Assembly: GCA_038049695.1 (NCBI GenBank)
Contig: CP142453.1
Span: 113,414,001-113,478,000, forward strand
Origin: Cinnamomum chago
Lineage: Eukaryota; Streptophyta; Magnoliopsida; Laurales; Lauraceae
Reading direction: 5' to 3'
DNA length: 64,000 nt
Within the stretch, counting starts at the first letter, position 1, and each line of letters opens with the position of its first letter. Below, in pieces: positions 1-12,600 of the stretch. Below the pieces are notes generated by a model. It saw only the letters and a list, made by a program, of their open reading frames with translations, made no database searches and was not told the origin of the DNA. The position numbers were made by a program, and so were the translations under genes.

Positions 1-2554
1 TGGTGTTACTAATGGAATTTTTTTTTATTTTCGAGCATTTTCTAATATTTTGAATATTTTTATGAATGTTTGTTGGATAATTTTTTTTTTTCACACTGCG
101 ATGATCGGAACGGACCGATAACTATGACTGATATTGATATCATATCAGTTTTTCGGCCAGGTCACGGTATCGACCCAATCAAAATTTTAAACCATGCATG
201 CAGCCCTCAAATGATAACGTCACTGGAGTCAAACTCCAATGTTTAAAGAGGAGTAATGGGCGACCGATGTTAAGATCAATAGTTTTGAAAGAAAGAAAAA
301 TCACAGTAATTACCACTTTGGCCAACCCCTTCCCTTGAATTTATCAAAAGCAGAACTTTGAGAGGCAGGCATCACCTAACAGTTGTGCTCCCACATATAT
401 GAAACCAAGAATTTAAAGATCATTGACTCCAGTGGGGTCCTATCAGCAAAATTCTTTTCCAATCCAACGGTTAGAACGTCCTTCAGATGGGCCACACTTT
501 GAAGAAAGGAACAAAATAAATAATTCAACGCCCGTGAAGACCATGATGCCTTCTCGAGCTGAAATTTAAGTTGGTTTGATGTCATAATCTGTCCGTCGGC
601 AACACAAAGTATCCGTTTTCCTCACGAGCTGTCGACAACGCATCCTCAAAACGCCCCTCCCAAGCAAGCGAAGCCTTACCTACTTCAAAATCTCTCTCTC
701 TCTCTCTAGCTCTCGAGAGAGAGAAGCGACGAGGCGTTTCGAAGCGACTTCTTTCATTACAGGCATCTCTCTCTCTCTCTCTCACTACATATCTTTCTGT
801 GTGTGAAAGGGCTGTGTTTTGATTTAACCAATGTTTTGGATATCTTGTTGTTAAGATTTTGTTTTCTGTTTCTCTTTTTTGGCTAGTGTTTTCGATTTCT
901 GCTTCTTTCTGGAGTTTTGGTTGGTTGATTTTGATGGGTTTAGTTTGTTTTCTCTTTTTGGGTAGTTTGGAGGAAGGAATCTGTTTGTCTGGATTGTGAT
1001 TTTCATGGAAAGAAGAAGTGGGGTTTCTTTCATTTGTTCTTGAACTTATTATTAGGAGAAGTTGAGAATTGGGTGTTAATTTTTTTCTAGTCTTTTGGAC
1101 TTGTGATGGATTTGGGTTCTTAGGTTATTGTCTTAAGAAGTTCAGGAGGGTGAGATTGATGCGAAGGGTTGTTGCTGTGGGGTGTTTGGATGTATTTCAA
1201 GTCTTTGTTGGAAAAAGGGGGGGATTTTTTTTTCTTTTTATCTGGTTCTGAGATCATGGCATTTTGTGAAGATCTAAAACAATTTGGAGAATGAGGAGAG
1301 TTGTTTTGTTCTTTTCTTTCCCACAAAAAAGTGATACAGGTTTCATTTATAGGGAAATCTAAAGAAAGGTAAAAAGTGATACAGGTTTGATTTATAGGCA
1401 AATCTAAAGAGGGGTCTTGGGAGAGAAGGGTTTTTTCAAACATGGGAACTTTACAAACCAAAATGTTTTTCTCTCCTATTTTGCCAAACAGGGCCTAGAT
1501 CTGTGGTGCTTTACTCCTAAAGTTTAGGTCATGATTGTGATGATTGATTGTATTTCTTCCTAATGAGAGTAAAGAGGATTTTTATAAGGCTTGGTTTGAG
1601 TTGTCAATTTGCACAAATGGGTCCATGGACCCTGGTTCACTTTCCCAAACTTTTGACATGATGGGCCTTGCAATGAATGGTTCATCAGCATGTGAAATTA
1701 TGAATAAAGTCGCTGAGATTGGAATATCATATCTATCTCAATTTTTAGCCCCTTTTTGTTCTCCTTTTTTCCTTTGTAATGTGGACTATCGCTGTATTTT
1801 CTTTGTAAGCATTTATTGCTGGCCAAAGATTTGAGGGATTCAATTTTTTTGATCTTGGGGATTTTGGTGGGGTGTATCATGTCAATGGTTGAATATCTGA
1901 AGTGTGGCTCCATTGGTACAAACTGATACTGAGTAACTTTTACATGTGATTTTTGTTTTGTCGTAATAAGATCTCAAATCTGCTCCAGAAGCTGTATGAA
2001 TACTTTATTCCTATGTAAAAATCTCATATTGAAGCTTTAAGCTCTTTAGTTGTAGTTTTAGGGTTTCTACAAGGGGCTTTTGTGGTTGATTTGTATATGT
2101 TTCAGATTATTCAAAAAATAAAAAAAGAAAGAATTGTGTATGTTTCAGGTTGTGTTTTAGAACATAGGGGAAAAACTTGAACATGTTGTTTGCTCTACAA
2201 ATGCAATGTAGGGTCAGCCTGCCACATAAAATTTCTAAGTCCTGGTGATAGACTAGTGAAAATTTCTTTCATCTCTGGAGTGAGACGTACTTTTGATTAA
2301 AAAGTTTTTGAGGTTAACTAATAAACACATGAGGCGGGGTGTGTGCCTGCAATGCAAGTTCCACTAGGGATGATCTTTTTCTTAGAATTGCTGTGCTTAG
2401 TGTATGTATATACACTATGTATTAACTGATAGATTGCATTTTATCCGGTAGATCCTAGGAGGTTGGATGATGAATTGTGGACTTACAAGCATAGCAGCTA
2501 AATCCTTGGAGGCTGGTAGATGAATTGAGAACCTTGCGGGATATACCATACTAG
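1..2554. other. 5' flank and probable untranslated leader of the L18a-like gene
   Basis: No coding exon was recognised here. Two CT-rich blocks, about 691-711 and 765-782, resemble the pyrimidine-rich leaders common in plant housekeeping genes and may mark the transcribed 5' end of the gene whose start codon is at 2555. A leader intron between about 800 and 2540 is possible but cannot be placed. The short open frames on both strands look like chance. Confidence 0.4.
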
Positions 2555-5500
2555 ATGCAGATGGAACAAGGTATTTTCTTTCACATTTTATCAGAGTTTC
2601 TTTCACTAGAACATTTTTTTGGAATGTAACTTTGTTAATGATTAAGAGTATAACCATTATAAACTTCAGCCATCTAATGTTTAGACTTTTTTGCTTCATT
2701 CGGTGGATAAATTTGGTGGTGTCTTGTAGATGTTAATAACTAAATCCATTGTGTGGAATAGTTTTTCAGATTAAGCAGGTATTCCAGATGTAGACCCCTT
2801 CCAATGATGTACTATCTAAAGGTTCTTTCTAACACACACATTCCCGCAGGAGATCCGGCCTGATTTTTTTTTTTTATCCTTCGATAAGAAGATTCATTCT
2901 CTTCACACACACACTAAAGTAATACTACTCAAATTGTATAGCATATCTTTCAAGGGGATGGATTGAATCGTATTGTGAGTCTTATGAGTGTCACAACTTG
3001 TAGGATTTTTTTAAAATTTTTATTAAAAATGAAAAATATTAAAAAAATTTAAAGAAAAAAGGAAGGTTTCATAATCCATCGATTTTCAATCCCTAAAGCA
3101 TAAGGTACCAAATGATACTTTTATGCAATCATACAAAGAACATTATTGACATATATTAATATATTATAAATGATATGTAAATAGGTAAATATGTTTAAGA
3201 TATCAATGTTGTGAGGAAAAATAAACAAGTTGGGACATTTTATTTTTGTTATCTTTCAACCCAAAAAAATCAAAATAAATCCCAAATCATCAGTCTTGCA
3301 TGTTAGGATGTGTGTAGTTGCAATATGTTTCTTTTGTTATCTTTAAACCCAAAAATAAAAATAAATCCCAAATTATCAATCTTACATGTTAGGATGTGTC
3401 CTAAAGTTAAAAATTCATGAAGAAAAAACTAAAAAGAAATAAAAGACAAAACCCCCATAGGCAGAGTTGAATGCTTGTTTCTTATTTAACTCTAAAACCT
3501 CCCCAAAACCACAAAAGTATTTAAGAGGCTTCATTATCCACCAAATAACCTTTTAAAATTAGAAACTCTAAAAAGAAGTGAAGAAAGAAAGAAAATAAGT
3601 AAACGATTATTAATATTAGTGTCTTACCTATAGTTATTATAGTTATTATCGCTCAACGGAATCGCTTGAATCATAACATTCGATGAAACAAGTATCGAAT
3701 CATAAGATTCACATCTGAATCCTAAGATTCACCTATATATGGGATTCCTTGCATAGATACAAACGGTTTTACTTATGATTTGATACGAATCGTAGGATTC
3801 TAACAGCAATGCATATATTTGTAGGCATTGCCAAGTTCTAACTTGGTTAAAAAGATAAAAGTTTAAGATATCATGTATTTTCCTCACTGTACAGTTTAAC
3901 ATCAAGAAATTGTCATAGAATGGACATATGCATATTCTTCTTCTTTGACTACTTAGGATGCCTAAACATTCTCCTCTCAAAATACTTGTTCTTCTTCTTC
4001 AACTTGATAAGTTAACTTAAACCTGGTGTACTATTTTGAATCTTCTTCTTTGAAGAGGTAAGATGATTAGATAAGATGACTTAGTAGTCGACCAGCTCGG
4101 TTATCAATTGAGGTGATTATGCTTTTATGCCCAAGTAGAATTGGGAAGCACCTGAATAAGCTGTTTATGTTGCAAATTTTGAAAACTATTTTACAAAATG
4201 TTTGGAGTTCTCAGTTCTAATCAACTTGTGATACTTTTGTGGTGGATAAAGTGGGAGATCAAAGCAAGTACAATGCCCTGTTGAGTTGTATTATCAGTGC
4301 TGCCTAATTATTTTCAGATATGATTTTTTGAATTATTTTTACATGCTGTTTAGAGAATGGATTGTGAAGTTGTAATCAATGTTCAATTGCTAATTCCTAC
4401 CAGCTACCTGCATCAATGCTCGCAATTTTGACCTACCTGATAGTCTCCTGAATCGTTGCATCGACCTAACGACCCAGTGATTTTGCCTAGTCCCGTACTC
4501 CTGTTCAGGGCTCTAGTTTTCAATGTTTGGTTAGCATCTGTAATGATTAAGGCGAGGTTGGTTAGCTGCGTTGTTGGGTTTGGGTTCAGGCCTCTATGCT
4601 TGCTGCGAAAAATTTGCAGGGGAAAGGCTATATCAATTTTCATATTAGTAATCCATGTAAGAATTTAGTTTTGGCACTGGTAATTGATAAGATGAAAAAA
4701 AAAAAAAAAAGGTTAGAATTGCAAAAGGATATAAGAATCAATGAACATGTTCAGCATTATTCTTATAAAGTTAAAGCGATATTGTTTTTATTTTTTGGTA
4801 AAAGAGCAATATTGTTAAAAAAGGAATAGGGCGACTTTTCAGACTCTGGCTTCCTCATTGACTGATATTTTCTCATCAGGCTCTCCTTAGTCTTTTTGTG
4901 GACTATTACAAGAGTTTCTACACTGTCCTGTTTCTAATCTTGGCAAGGGGGTCTAGTATGACTTCTAATTCTTGATTGTATCTGGTTAGAGTCTGGTTGT
5001 TTGTATATTATTCACCTTTAGTTAATAAAACTACTGTTACATTTGAAAAAAAAAAAGTTTGTTAGAACAGAAAAAAAAAAAAAAAGGCTGGAGTCATCTC
5101 TACTTGCGTTAAGATGAACACGTTAAAGATTGTTCATATGATGATGTTATATTTAGTAATGCTCTCACGTTTTTGGAGACTCATAGAATTCCTTTACTGT
5201 TTAGTTAGTCACTTCAGGCATTGTCATATGCAGTAAACAGACAGGAAAAAAAAGGAAGAAATTAATAAAGTTGTTCTTTCAAAGGGTGTTTTGTTAGTAA
5301 CAATATTCCTTTATGTCCTACTCATTCATGTTCCTTTAATACTGTCCAGTTTTCTGGTACATGGTGCTAAAATCCTCTTCTTAGTTCATTTTTAGAAATA
5401 TGAAGTTTATATTAATGAAAGGAGCCGCCGATAAATTAAAAAAAAATGAAAGGAGCCAATTTGGAGCGCTTTTTTTCTTTAATGCAATAACTATGCTGAG

Positions 5501-8390
5501 CCACAGCAGTTTGCCTCTGTTTTGAGCACCTTATTATAATATGCATTTTACAATTGTTTCATGATAAATGCAGGGAAAGCAGTAGAGGGTAAGGATTATG
5601 ATGCAAGGCAGCCTTTGATAAGCGTTGCAGAAGACTACCATGGGGGAATATTTGACAAACCCCTACCATGCTTTGGCTGTGGAATTGGATGGTTTTCGTA
5701 TGTCTCTCTCTCAACCAAAACCCCACCCACCCTTCCTCCCCCCCTTCTGTGTGTCTGTCACATGATTGTTTATTCTTTTTGCAGGTTTCTGCTGGGATTT
5801 GTGTTCCCATTGATGTGGTACTATGCTACAATTCTCTACTTTGGCAACTACTACCGCAAGGATCCAAGAGAGCGAGCAGGTCTTGCTGCTTCTGCAATCG
5901 CTGTAAGTACTCTTAGTCCTCCCTCTACGTGGGTGGGTTTGTGTATTTTTATTTTTTTTGGGTGTGGGGTGGATGGGTTTGGGTTGCTGAACCAGTAACA
6001 CGGCTGACCCAAATGGACTAGTTCTAGTTCAAATATGCATCTCATCTACATGGCCAATAAAACATCATGTGCTGCTAGTTGCACTGCCAAGCTATGGTGC
6101 ACCCAGGCACATGACATTTGCCCTATGTTTGGGAGGGGAGGGGAGGGGAGGGAAAATTAATTTTACCTCCTCCTATTTGGATAGTCAAAAAGTAGGGGGA
6201 AGAAAAGTGAAAAAGTATAATTTTGTTTGTTTGTGAGGTAGAGAGACAAAAGACCATTTTATCCTTGCTTTTGCAAAAGTTTCAATTGGACAAAAGGGCA
6301 TTTTAGTAATTTGAAATAAATTTCCCTCTTTGCCCCTCATTTTCCCCCCACTTTTGAGGGGAAAATTTTGGACTAGGCCCCACACTCATTTCCCCCCCAA
6401 ATTCCCCTCCCCCACTTTCCCTCCCCCCCTTCCCAAACACCCTCAATTCCCACTTTCCCTCTATTTTCTCCTCTTTTTTTTTTTTTCCTTCCCCCCATTT
6501 TACCTCCTTCCCAAACGGACCCTTATCTATGCAAGGAATTTGTTTTTTTTTTTTTTTTTGGGAGGACGATAATATTGAAAACTTTTAGTTTTACTGGCTT
6601 GTCATTATGTTCATATTTTAGTTTTAAAATAGTAACTACTGTAAGATTTTATTGATAAACCAAACCAAACCAAACAAAGCATTTTCCCACTAGGTGGGGT
6701 CGGCTATATGGATTTGACGACGCCAATCAAATCTGTTTAGGGCCATGTCCTCCGTTAGATCCATGTAGGCAAGGTCATGTTTAATAGTTTCTTTCCAACT
6801 TCTTTTAGGTCTCCCTCTCCCTCTCCCTATCCTACTCCTGACAATCTCCATGCTTTCATACATTTTAACAGGTGCCTCTCTTGGGCGCCTTCTAACATGG
6901 CCGAACCATCTCAGTCGATTTTCTCTTAGTTTATCTTCAATCGGTGTTATTTTTACTTTGCCTCTAATATCTTCATTCCTAATCCTATCTCTCCTTGTGA
7001 TCTCGCACATCTATCTTAGCATTCTCATCTCTGCAACTTCCATCTTCTTAACGTGATTATGCTTTACTGCCCAACACTATGATCCATATAACAATGTTGG
7101 ATGTACCGCCGCCTTATAATACTTTCCTTTAACCTTAAGGGAAACTTTCCGATCACACAAGACCCCCGAAGCACTCCTCCATTTGGTGCACCTGGCCTGA
7201 ATCTTGTGACTTACATCAATATCAATCTCTCCATCCTGTTGCACCATCGATCCAATGTACCTAAAGTTCTTTCTCTACAATCTTTTGTGTGCCCAAACTT
7301 ACTTCTATGTTACCAGGTGTCCTACTTTGACTGAACTTGCATTCCATATATTTCGTCATGCATCGACTTAGCCTAAACTATTTTGTCTCTATTGTTTTCC
7401 GCCACAATTTTAGCTTAGCATTCACTCATTCTCTCGTCTCATCCACTAAAACAATGTCATCTGCAAATAGTATACACCACGGCACCTCATCTTGAATATG
7501 TCTTGTAATCTCATCCATAACTAGGGCAAATAAGTACGGGCTGAACGCTAAGCCTTGGTGTACACCAATCGTGATAGGAAACTCTTTAGTCTCTCCGCCA
7601 GTCAAGGCATATATGCTGGGCGTGTGGTACCTGGGTATCTTAGTGCAATCCACCTATGGCAAAGAAATTACATCACTATAGCTTGAAATGTTGATGCAAA
7701 ACACTTTGTTCACCAAGCGATCAGCTTTGCCATTAGAGCTTGAAATATATGACAGGCTTGGAGATGCTGAGAGATCTTAACAAGGCAACGATATGATGAA
7801 AATAATCTCTCACTTAGAAAGTGCTTAAAGAACACTAGAGCGATGACATTATTTGTTTCTACCTCAAGAATTGTTATGAAAGTACAAAGAATGTTGTGGA
7901 GAAAAAGAACATGCTCGGGAGGAAACTGAAGAGCAACACTGCATTCAGTTGAAACCAGGAAGGACCAGACAATTAGTTGACTTTGGTGTATCCTAGGTTC
8001 AATAATTAGCTAAAGCAATTTATACCCATTGAGAGGCAACTCTAATTCTATTTTGTGAGTACTGTTGTTTTTAACCATTAGCCAAAGCTATTGTACCATT
8101 GAGAGGAGGTAGCTCTTCTATTTTGTGAGAGCAGGGAATCTTTTCATGAAGTAACAATGTGTGTCTTATCATGCTTTACCAATACCATTTTTTTTAATAA
8201 ATAAACCAAAAAAAAAAAAAAAAAGAAAGTTGGGTTAATATAATAAGCAGCAATACCTGTACAGTCAAGGTTGATATTGTATGTGCATAACTTCCTCTCT
8301 CTCTCTCTCTCTGACAGAAAGGAGTTTGAATTGCAGGCATTGGTTTGTTCAGTTGTGGTCTTGATTACAGTAGCGGCTCTCTTGTTTTAG
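2555..8390 (+). CDS. 60S ribosomal protein L18a-like membrane protein, four exons
   Basis: Exons are 2555-2570, 5574-5697, 5785-5902 and 8337-8390 (312 coding bases, 103 residues). All introns are GT-AG and the phases (1, 2, 0) join cleanly. The ATG at 2555 directly follows an in-frame TAG; a second ATG at 2561 is also possible. The product has a hydrophilic head (KDYDARQPL at about 12-20), a conserved Cys-Gly patch CFGCGIGWF at about 38-46, a hydrophobic segment at about 48-66, a basic loop (YYRKDPRERAGLAA), and a second hydrophobic segment at about 88-103 ending at the stop. This matches the plant L18ae-like family, short two-helix proteins that are not the true ribosomal L18a. Their role is poorly known and the name is historical. 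The 16-base first coding exon was chosen on phase and on the MEQGK junction, and is less certain than the rest. Confidence 0.82.
4830..5085 (+). mobile_element. Possible LINE 3' end with A-rich tails (L18a-like intron 1)
   Basis: A T/G-rich stretch ends in TTAATAAAACTACTGTTAC followed by an A run at about 5046-5056 and a second A run at about 5071-5085. This resembles the 3' untranslated end of plant L1-type LINEs. No coding remnant is attached. The rest of intron 1 (2571-5573) shows only AT-rich sequence and further A runs, such as one at about 4694-4710. Confidence 0.3.
6122..6523. mobile_element. MITE-like G/C-skewed element in L18a-like intron 3
   Basis: The left edge carries TGTTTGGGAGGGG repeats and the right edge carries CCTCCTTCCCAAACGGACCC. 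Read inverted, the right edge resembles the left and the GGGTCCGTTTGG termini of PIF/Harbinger Tourist-like MITEs. The inside is G-rich on the left and C-rich on the right, so the element could fold on itself. The left terminus is imperfect and no clean target duplication was found. Confidence 0.4.
6660..7660 (-). mobile_element. RTE-type LINE relic, reverse transcriptase 3' part
   Basis: On the minus strand a reverse transcriptase fragment (7426-7653) shows GVHQG followed by FADDIVLVDE, the palm-domain catalytic box. A second fragment (6690-7010) shows RIRNEDIRGKV and LRWFGHVRRRP, the conserved C-terminal region of plant RTE-like LINE polyproteins. The two are out of frame with each other. 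The element ends at about 6660 in a CAAAC-repeat tail, as expected for a LINE 3' end read in reverse. It is truncated at its 5' side, lies inside L18a-like intron 3 and is not functional. Confidence 0.75.
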
Positions 8391-10726
8391 TTGCCCCAGA
8401 AGATATCCTCCACCATATTCACATCTCAACAGGTAAAAGCCTTGGTGAATAAAAAAGAAGGATATTGGTATAGCCCATGATCCTTGTGTCTAAATAACTA
8501 TGTGGCTCCGAGCATTTTGTACAGAATAGCAGTTCCCATATTGTGAAACAATGTTGTAAATGTTACTTAGATATGAAGCATTTGTATCAGTTAAATGACA
8601 AATCTCAAACAGACAAAGAGGTCGGGGAGTATCATGGTATATCTTGGAGAAATTTTTACAGCCCTTTGTATGGGAAAGTCTGATACACATATGTTTGCAT
8701 CGGACACATGGATACAATCAACTTTTTTTTTTATCATTTCTCAGCATCATGTTAGGGACTGTTTCAGTGGCGGGGACCGAATCGAAATGGAATTCCATAT
8801 CTGAAATGGTATTTGGAATTTGAATTTCATTTCTCTTCTTTTTTTGGAGAAAGAAATTTCATTTCATTAGAACGAAAGGATGTCGTTGGCTAACCCACTT
8901 TTTCCAGCTTCCTGCCCAATTTTATTCAGACCAATCTGCCTCTCCTTGAATTGGCATTGAGCCAAATTTCACTGTTGTAGACATTATTCACGATCGGACT
9001 CACAAGTGAATATTCATACTAATGTAGACTTAAAACAAAGGGTTAGGATCATTTCGGGTTCCTTTCATTTTGATCCAAACCTTTTCATCATCCAGGGGCA
9101 AGAAGGGGGTTTATGTATTCATTTTTTTTATTTAAGAAAAATGCTGGTGCCACTTTTTTATTTTTATTTTTAATGGAGTCTTGCTACACGAAAGAACGAG
9201 AAAAAATGGGCGTAGAAAATTGATTCTTTAATTTGCTTTTTTTTTTTTTAATTTTATTAGTTGTGCCGTTTAACTAATATCATTGCTGACAGGGAGATAA
9301 AAAAAAAAAAAAAAGAAAAAGAAAAAGAAAAAAGAGGCCAATTATTATATAGGAAAGGGATGGGATTTGATTTCACAATTGATTGACAGATTGGAGCTCA
9401 TTGCAAATTTCGATTGTTGATTCTCTTATTTTAGCTTGAGTTGCTGTTTGTTTCCTGGCGTCCGGATCAAGTTTTTTCCTATTGGAGTCTTGACTATGTT
9501 AGAAAAATTGCAACTAATTTGCACCCATTTTAAACATATGGGCCCACCAAATGTAGTGGTGGGGCATGAATATAAGAAAATGTAATGGCCCACCAAATGA
9601 TTCTTATGATTTCAAAGGTAAGTTAAAGCGAAATTTGCAATTGATTCTTTGAACAAATTGAAGTGCTCTCAATTTTGAAATTAATTAATTGTATATAACC
9701 TTTTGTTATCATTATAGGGATCGGCTTTGATTGTAATTTTTGTCATCTCTATCAAAGTTAGATAAAAACTTTCATTATTTTGAAGAGGATTAACACATGT
9801 GACATTTCACATTAAACATCCAAACCAACTCAAAGCTCACTTGAGTAGAATTCAATCTTTAGCACTAAACGTCAAACATCTAAACATTAACCCCAAACTC
9901 TCTCAAATACCATTCAATTATAAGCATTTAAGCAATCAACCTTCAGCAACAACTCCATTTCAATACACTTCCAGCAACAAATATATTTCCAATTACAAAA
10001 GAACTTCAAATCCATAATTACAGCATCAAATACAACATTCAAAAGACCATTTCCATTCCAATTCAAATTACAACATTAAAAATACAAACTCCAATTCCAA
10101 CTACAATATTCAAAATTCACATTGAACACTACAAACTAGTCAACAATCCATATCCACCAAATTCTGGTCAGAAACTTTCTGCATAAAATAATGAACCTTG
10201 TGGGGGCATTGAAGAGGCACGGATCTTTGTTCTAGTAGATTGCTTTTGACTGCACCAGAAACTGAACACCTTCCATGACCTTTTCTAATTGCCTTCACTA
10301 ATGTTACCACCCATACTTGCATATGCATGAGGACACCAACCCGCAGAAGAATAAAATCATAATGGAATAAATAGATCAACAGTGTTTTATGAGGTTTGAA
10401 AATCAAAACTGATACTTCTTAAACACCCAATTTCTTCAAAATACAAAACTCAATTTGACTTAAAGACCCATTTGCATCGAAATCCTCCTCTCCCAGCATG
10501 CTCCAAACCATGCAACCCCAAATAAACTCAGTTCTTCTTAAAGATCTAAAAAGTTTTGACCACTTTTATCCCATCTATAAACAGACAAATCAAAGTAAGA
10601 AATATATATATTCTCATAACATTGACCCATGTTATTCTCATAACATTGCTTATGTTTGTCAATGGGAGTTCTCAACCTTATACGGGTGGGTTCCCAGGGT
10701 CAGAATTCTGGCATCATTGATTTGTT
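8391..10726. other. Intergenic stretch with no recognised gene
   Basis: The first few hundred bases are presumably the 3' untranslated region of the L18a-like gene. The rest is AT-rich. It includes an A-rich block (9300-9340) and a low-complexity block (9799-10130) of degenerate ATTCAAATTACAA-type words, which explains a 72-codon open frame there. No RNA gene was recognised. Confidence 0.5.
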
Positions 10727-10729
10727 TTA

Positions 10730-11262
10730 GGGCACGTTTGTGTACACATCATTTCCGCAGAAAGAGGAAATTGTCACGTCAGCAAATTCCATATAAATGA
10801 AAACCTCGGAAAATGATTTCCGTAGAATTTATAAATTCATGTTTGGTGTAAAAAGAGTTTCCTCATTGAATTGGTACAGATGTTGTTTGGTGCGGTTGTG
10901 GATTCCTTATAGAAAATCGAAATTTCTTATTTGGTGATATAATTTTTGGAAGAAAAATAACATAACATGTATATTATTTATTTAACATTAAATAATAATT
11001 TATATAAAGAAATAAAAAATGAAAGAGTTATAAGGTTTTTGGGTTGAAATGGACAAGAGTGAGGAAAAGAGGGAGAAGTTTTCCGCGGAAATTCATTTCC
11101 CATACCCGCCCATGGGAAACCCATTTCCACAATTATCAAGGAAAATGCTGATGAGACAAGAAAGCATTTCCGTGGAATTGTTCCGCACCAAACGTCAGAA
11201 AAATAGATTTTCCGCGGAAAACCGTCCACTTTTCCGCGGAAAAGTGTTACACAAACATGCCC
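10730..11262. mobile_element. Tourist-like (PIF/Harbinger) MITE
   Basis: The ends form an inverted repeat: the left begins GGGCACGTTTGTGT and the right ends ACACAAACATGCCC. Both sides are flanked by TTA (10727-10729 and 11263-11265), the target site used by PIF/Harbinger elements. The 533-base interior has several TCCGCGGAAA palindromes near the right end and no transposase. It is a non-autonomous element. Confidence 0.75.
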
Positions 11263-11265
11263 TTA

Positions 11266-12600
11266 GTCTTGGAAATGGTGTTTTTAGCCATTTGTTTGGA
11301 TTATATAGAACCCATTTCTTAATTTCAAGTGATAAAGGTAGAACTGCAAATCTGTAATAAAATGAAAAGGATATATGAACAAACAGGGAATAATGCAAAT
11401 ATGCACTCCATTGTACTTATTATGGTCCATGTTCTTACTATTGCTACTTGAGGGATATAATGCTTATATATCAGCTCCATGCCTCCATCATTGTCTGCAC
11501 CATGTCATTTAAAGGGAGCTGATAGGGCAGGGCTTTTGTAGTGTTTTTGTTATGACAAATGTAGGTGATTAGAATTCAGTTTGACACGGAGGTGTGTTTA
11601 ATCTTGTATGATAGTAGTTCTATACTAAGATACAGTTTCTGCATGCATCATATTCATCAGTTGTACTTGTTGCCTTGTTTTTGTGTGATAGTAGGTCTAT
11701 ATTAAGATACCGTTTCTGTAGCATCACATTCATTAGTGACACTTGCCGCCATTGTTGTTGTGTTCTTACCATTGTTATACTTGAAAGAATTGGAGAAAAA
11801 AAATCACTATTCTATTGTTAGGTTTGGAGGAGTGGGTGATAAAAGATCAAGAGTTTCTTCTTAGGGTTAATAATAGAGGTCTTTACCATTCAAAAAAAAA
11901 TTTAGTACTCTGGAATTTTTTTTTCTCAAGTGCACTAATATTGATGTTTCTCTCCTTTCTCATTTTCATTTACTATTACTATTAGGTAAACACATGCTTA
12001 ATGATTTAGAACTTGATGTCTCATTATCGCATGTTTCAGGTTATATGATGGTGGGGAGCTTTTGGATAGGATACTCTCCAGGTGATTTTTTGTTATTTTC
12101 ATATGGGTATTGCAAAGTGATTATATAAACTTCTTGTGCTAATTTAATATTGTCAAATTATCCCAAGATCTTTTTTGGAGTGAATGCTTTGCCTTGCAAG
12201 AATTTATTGCTACTTGTATTCTCATCGTGTTTTTTTTTTTTTTTTTCCTTTTGCAGATTGGTTTTGGATTTTATTGTGTTGGCTGCAAGCTCTTAGGGAT
12301 TACCTTTTTTATTTCGATCACAGACATTTGTGGATGTTAGAGATTTTTTTGGAAATGATCAAGTAGTAATATTTGTGTATTTTAGAGATTTATGGGTTTA
12401 TTTTGGTTTATGGATGTAGGATATTTGGTTTGTGGATGTTATTTTCGATTTGTTGATGAACATATTTTAAATTGGGTTGTGCATCTAGTTTGTTTGTTTG
12501 AACATGTATTCGGATTTTTATTTGTGGTATACAGGGAGAAATGAAAATTTAATTAAAAATAATAATCTTTCTCGACACACCAGCGTGCCTTGCAAAAAAG
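11266..12600. other. Intergenic stretch, mostly unassigned
   Basis: AT-rich sequence with one recognisable piece, the kinase exon fragment at 12040-12081. A pair of similar 40-base words at about 11610-11650 and 11685-11725 (GATAGTAG and TATTAAGATAC) suggests a small local duplication. No other coding signal was seen. Confidence 0.4.
12040..12081 (+). pseudogene. Orphan exon fragment of a CDPK-related kinase
   Basis: Between TTTCAG and GTGATT lies an exon-like 42-mer reading LYDGGELLDRILS(R). It resembles the kinase-domain segment ELCEGGELLDRIL of plant CDPK-related kinases. The exon borders match splice sites, but the start of the usual exon is shortened. No neighbouring kinase exon was found within several kilobases on either side. 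It is most simply a captured or stranded gene fragment, possibly carried by the CACTA-like element that ends at 13275. Confidence 0.5.

Noticed and set aside
582-785. Minus-strand frame rich in Arg and Glu
   Set aside because: It is the shadow of CT repeats in the probable leader of the L18a-like gene.
5561-5998. A 145-codon frame starting at ATG 5561
   Set aside because: The ATG lies 13 bases before the intron acceptor and the frame reads through intron 2 and into intron 3. The spliced model gives a better family match.
9799-10017. 72-codon frame rich in Asn, Ser and His
   Set aside because: Produced by a degenerate A-rich repeat of ATTCAAATTACAA words, with no conserved features.
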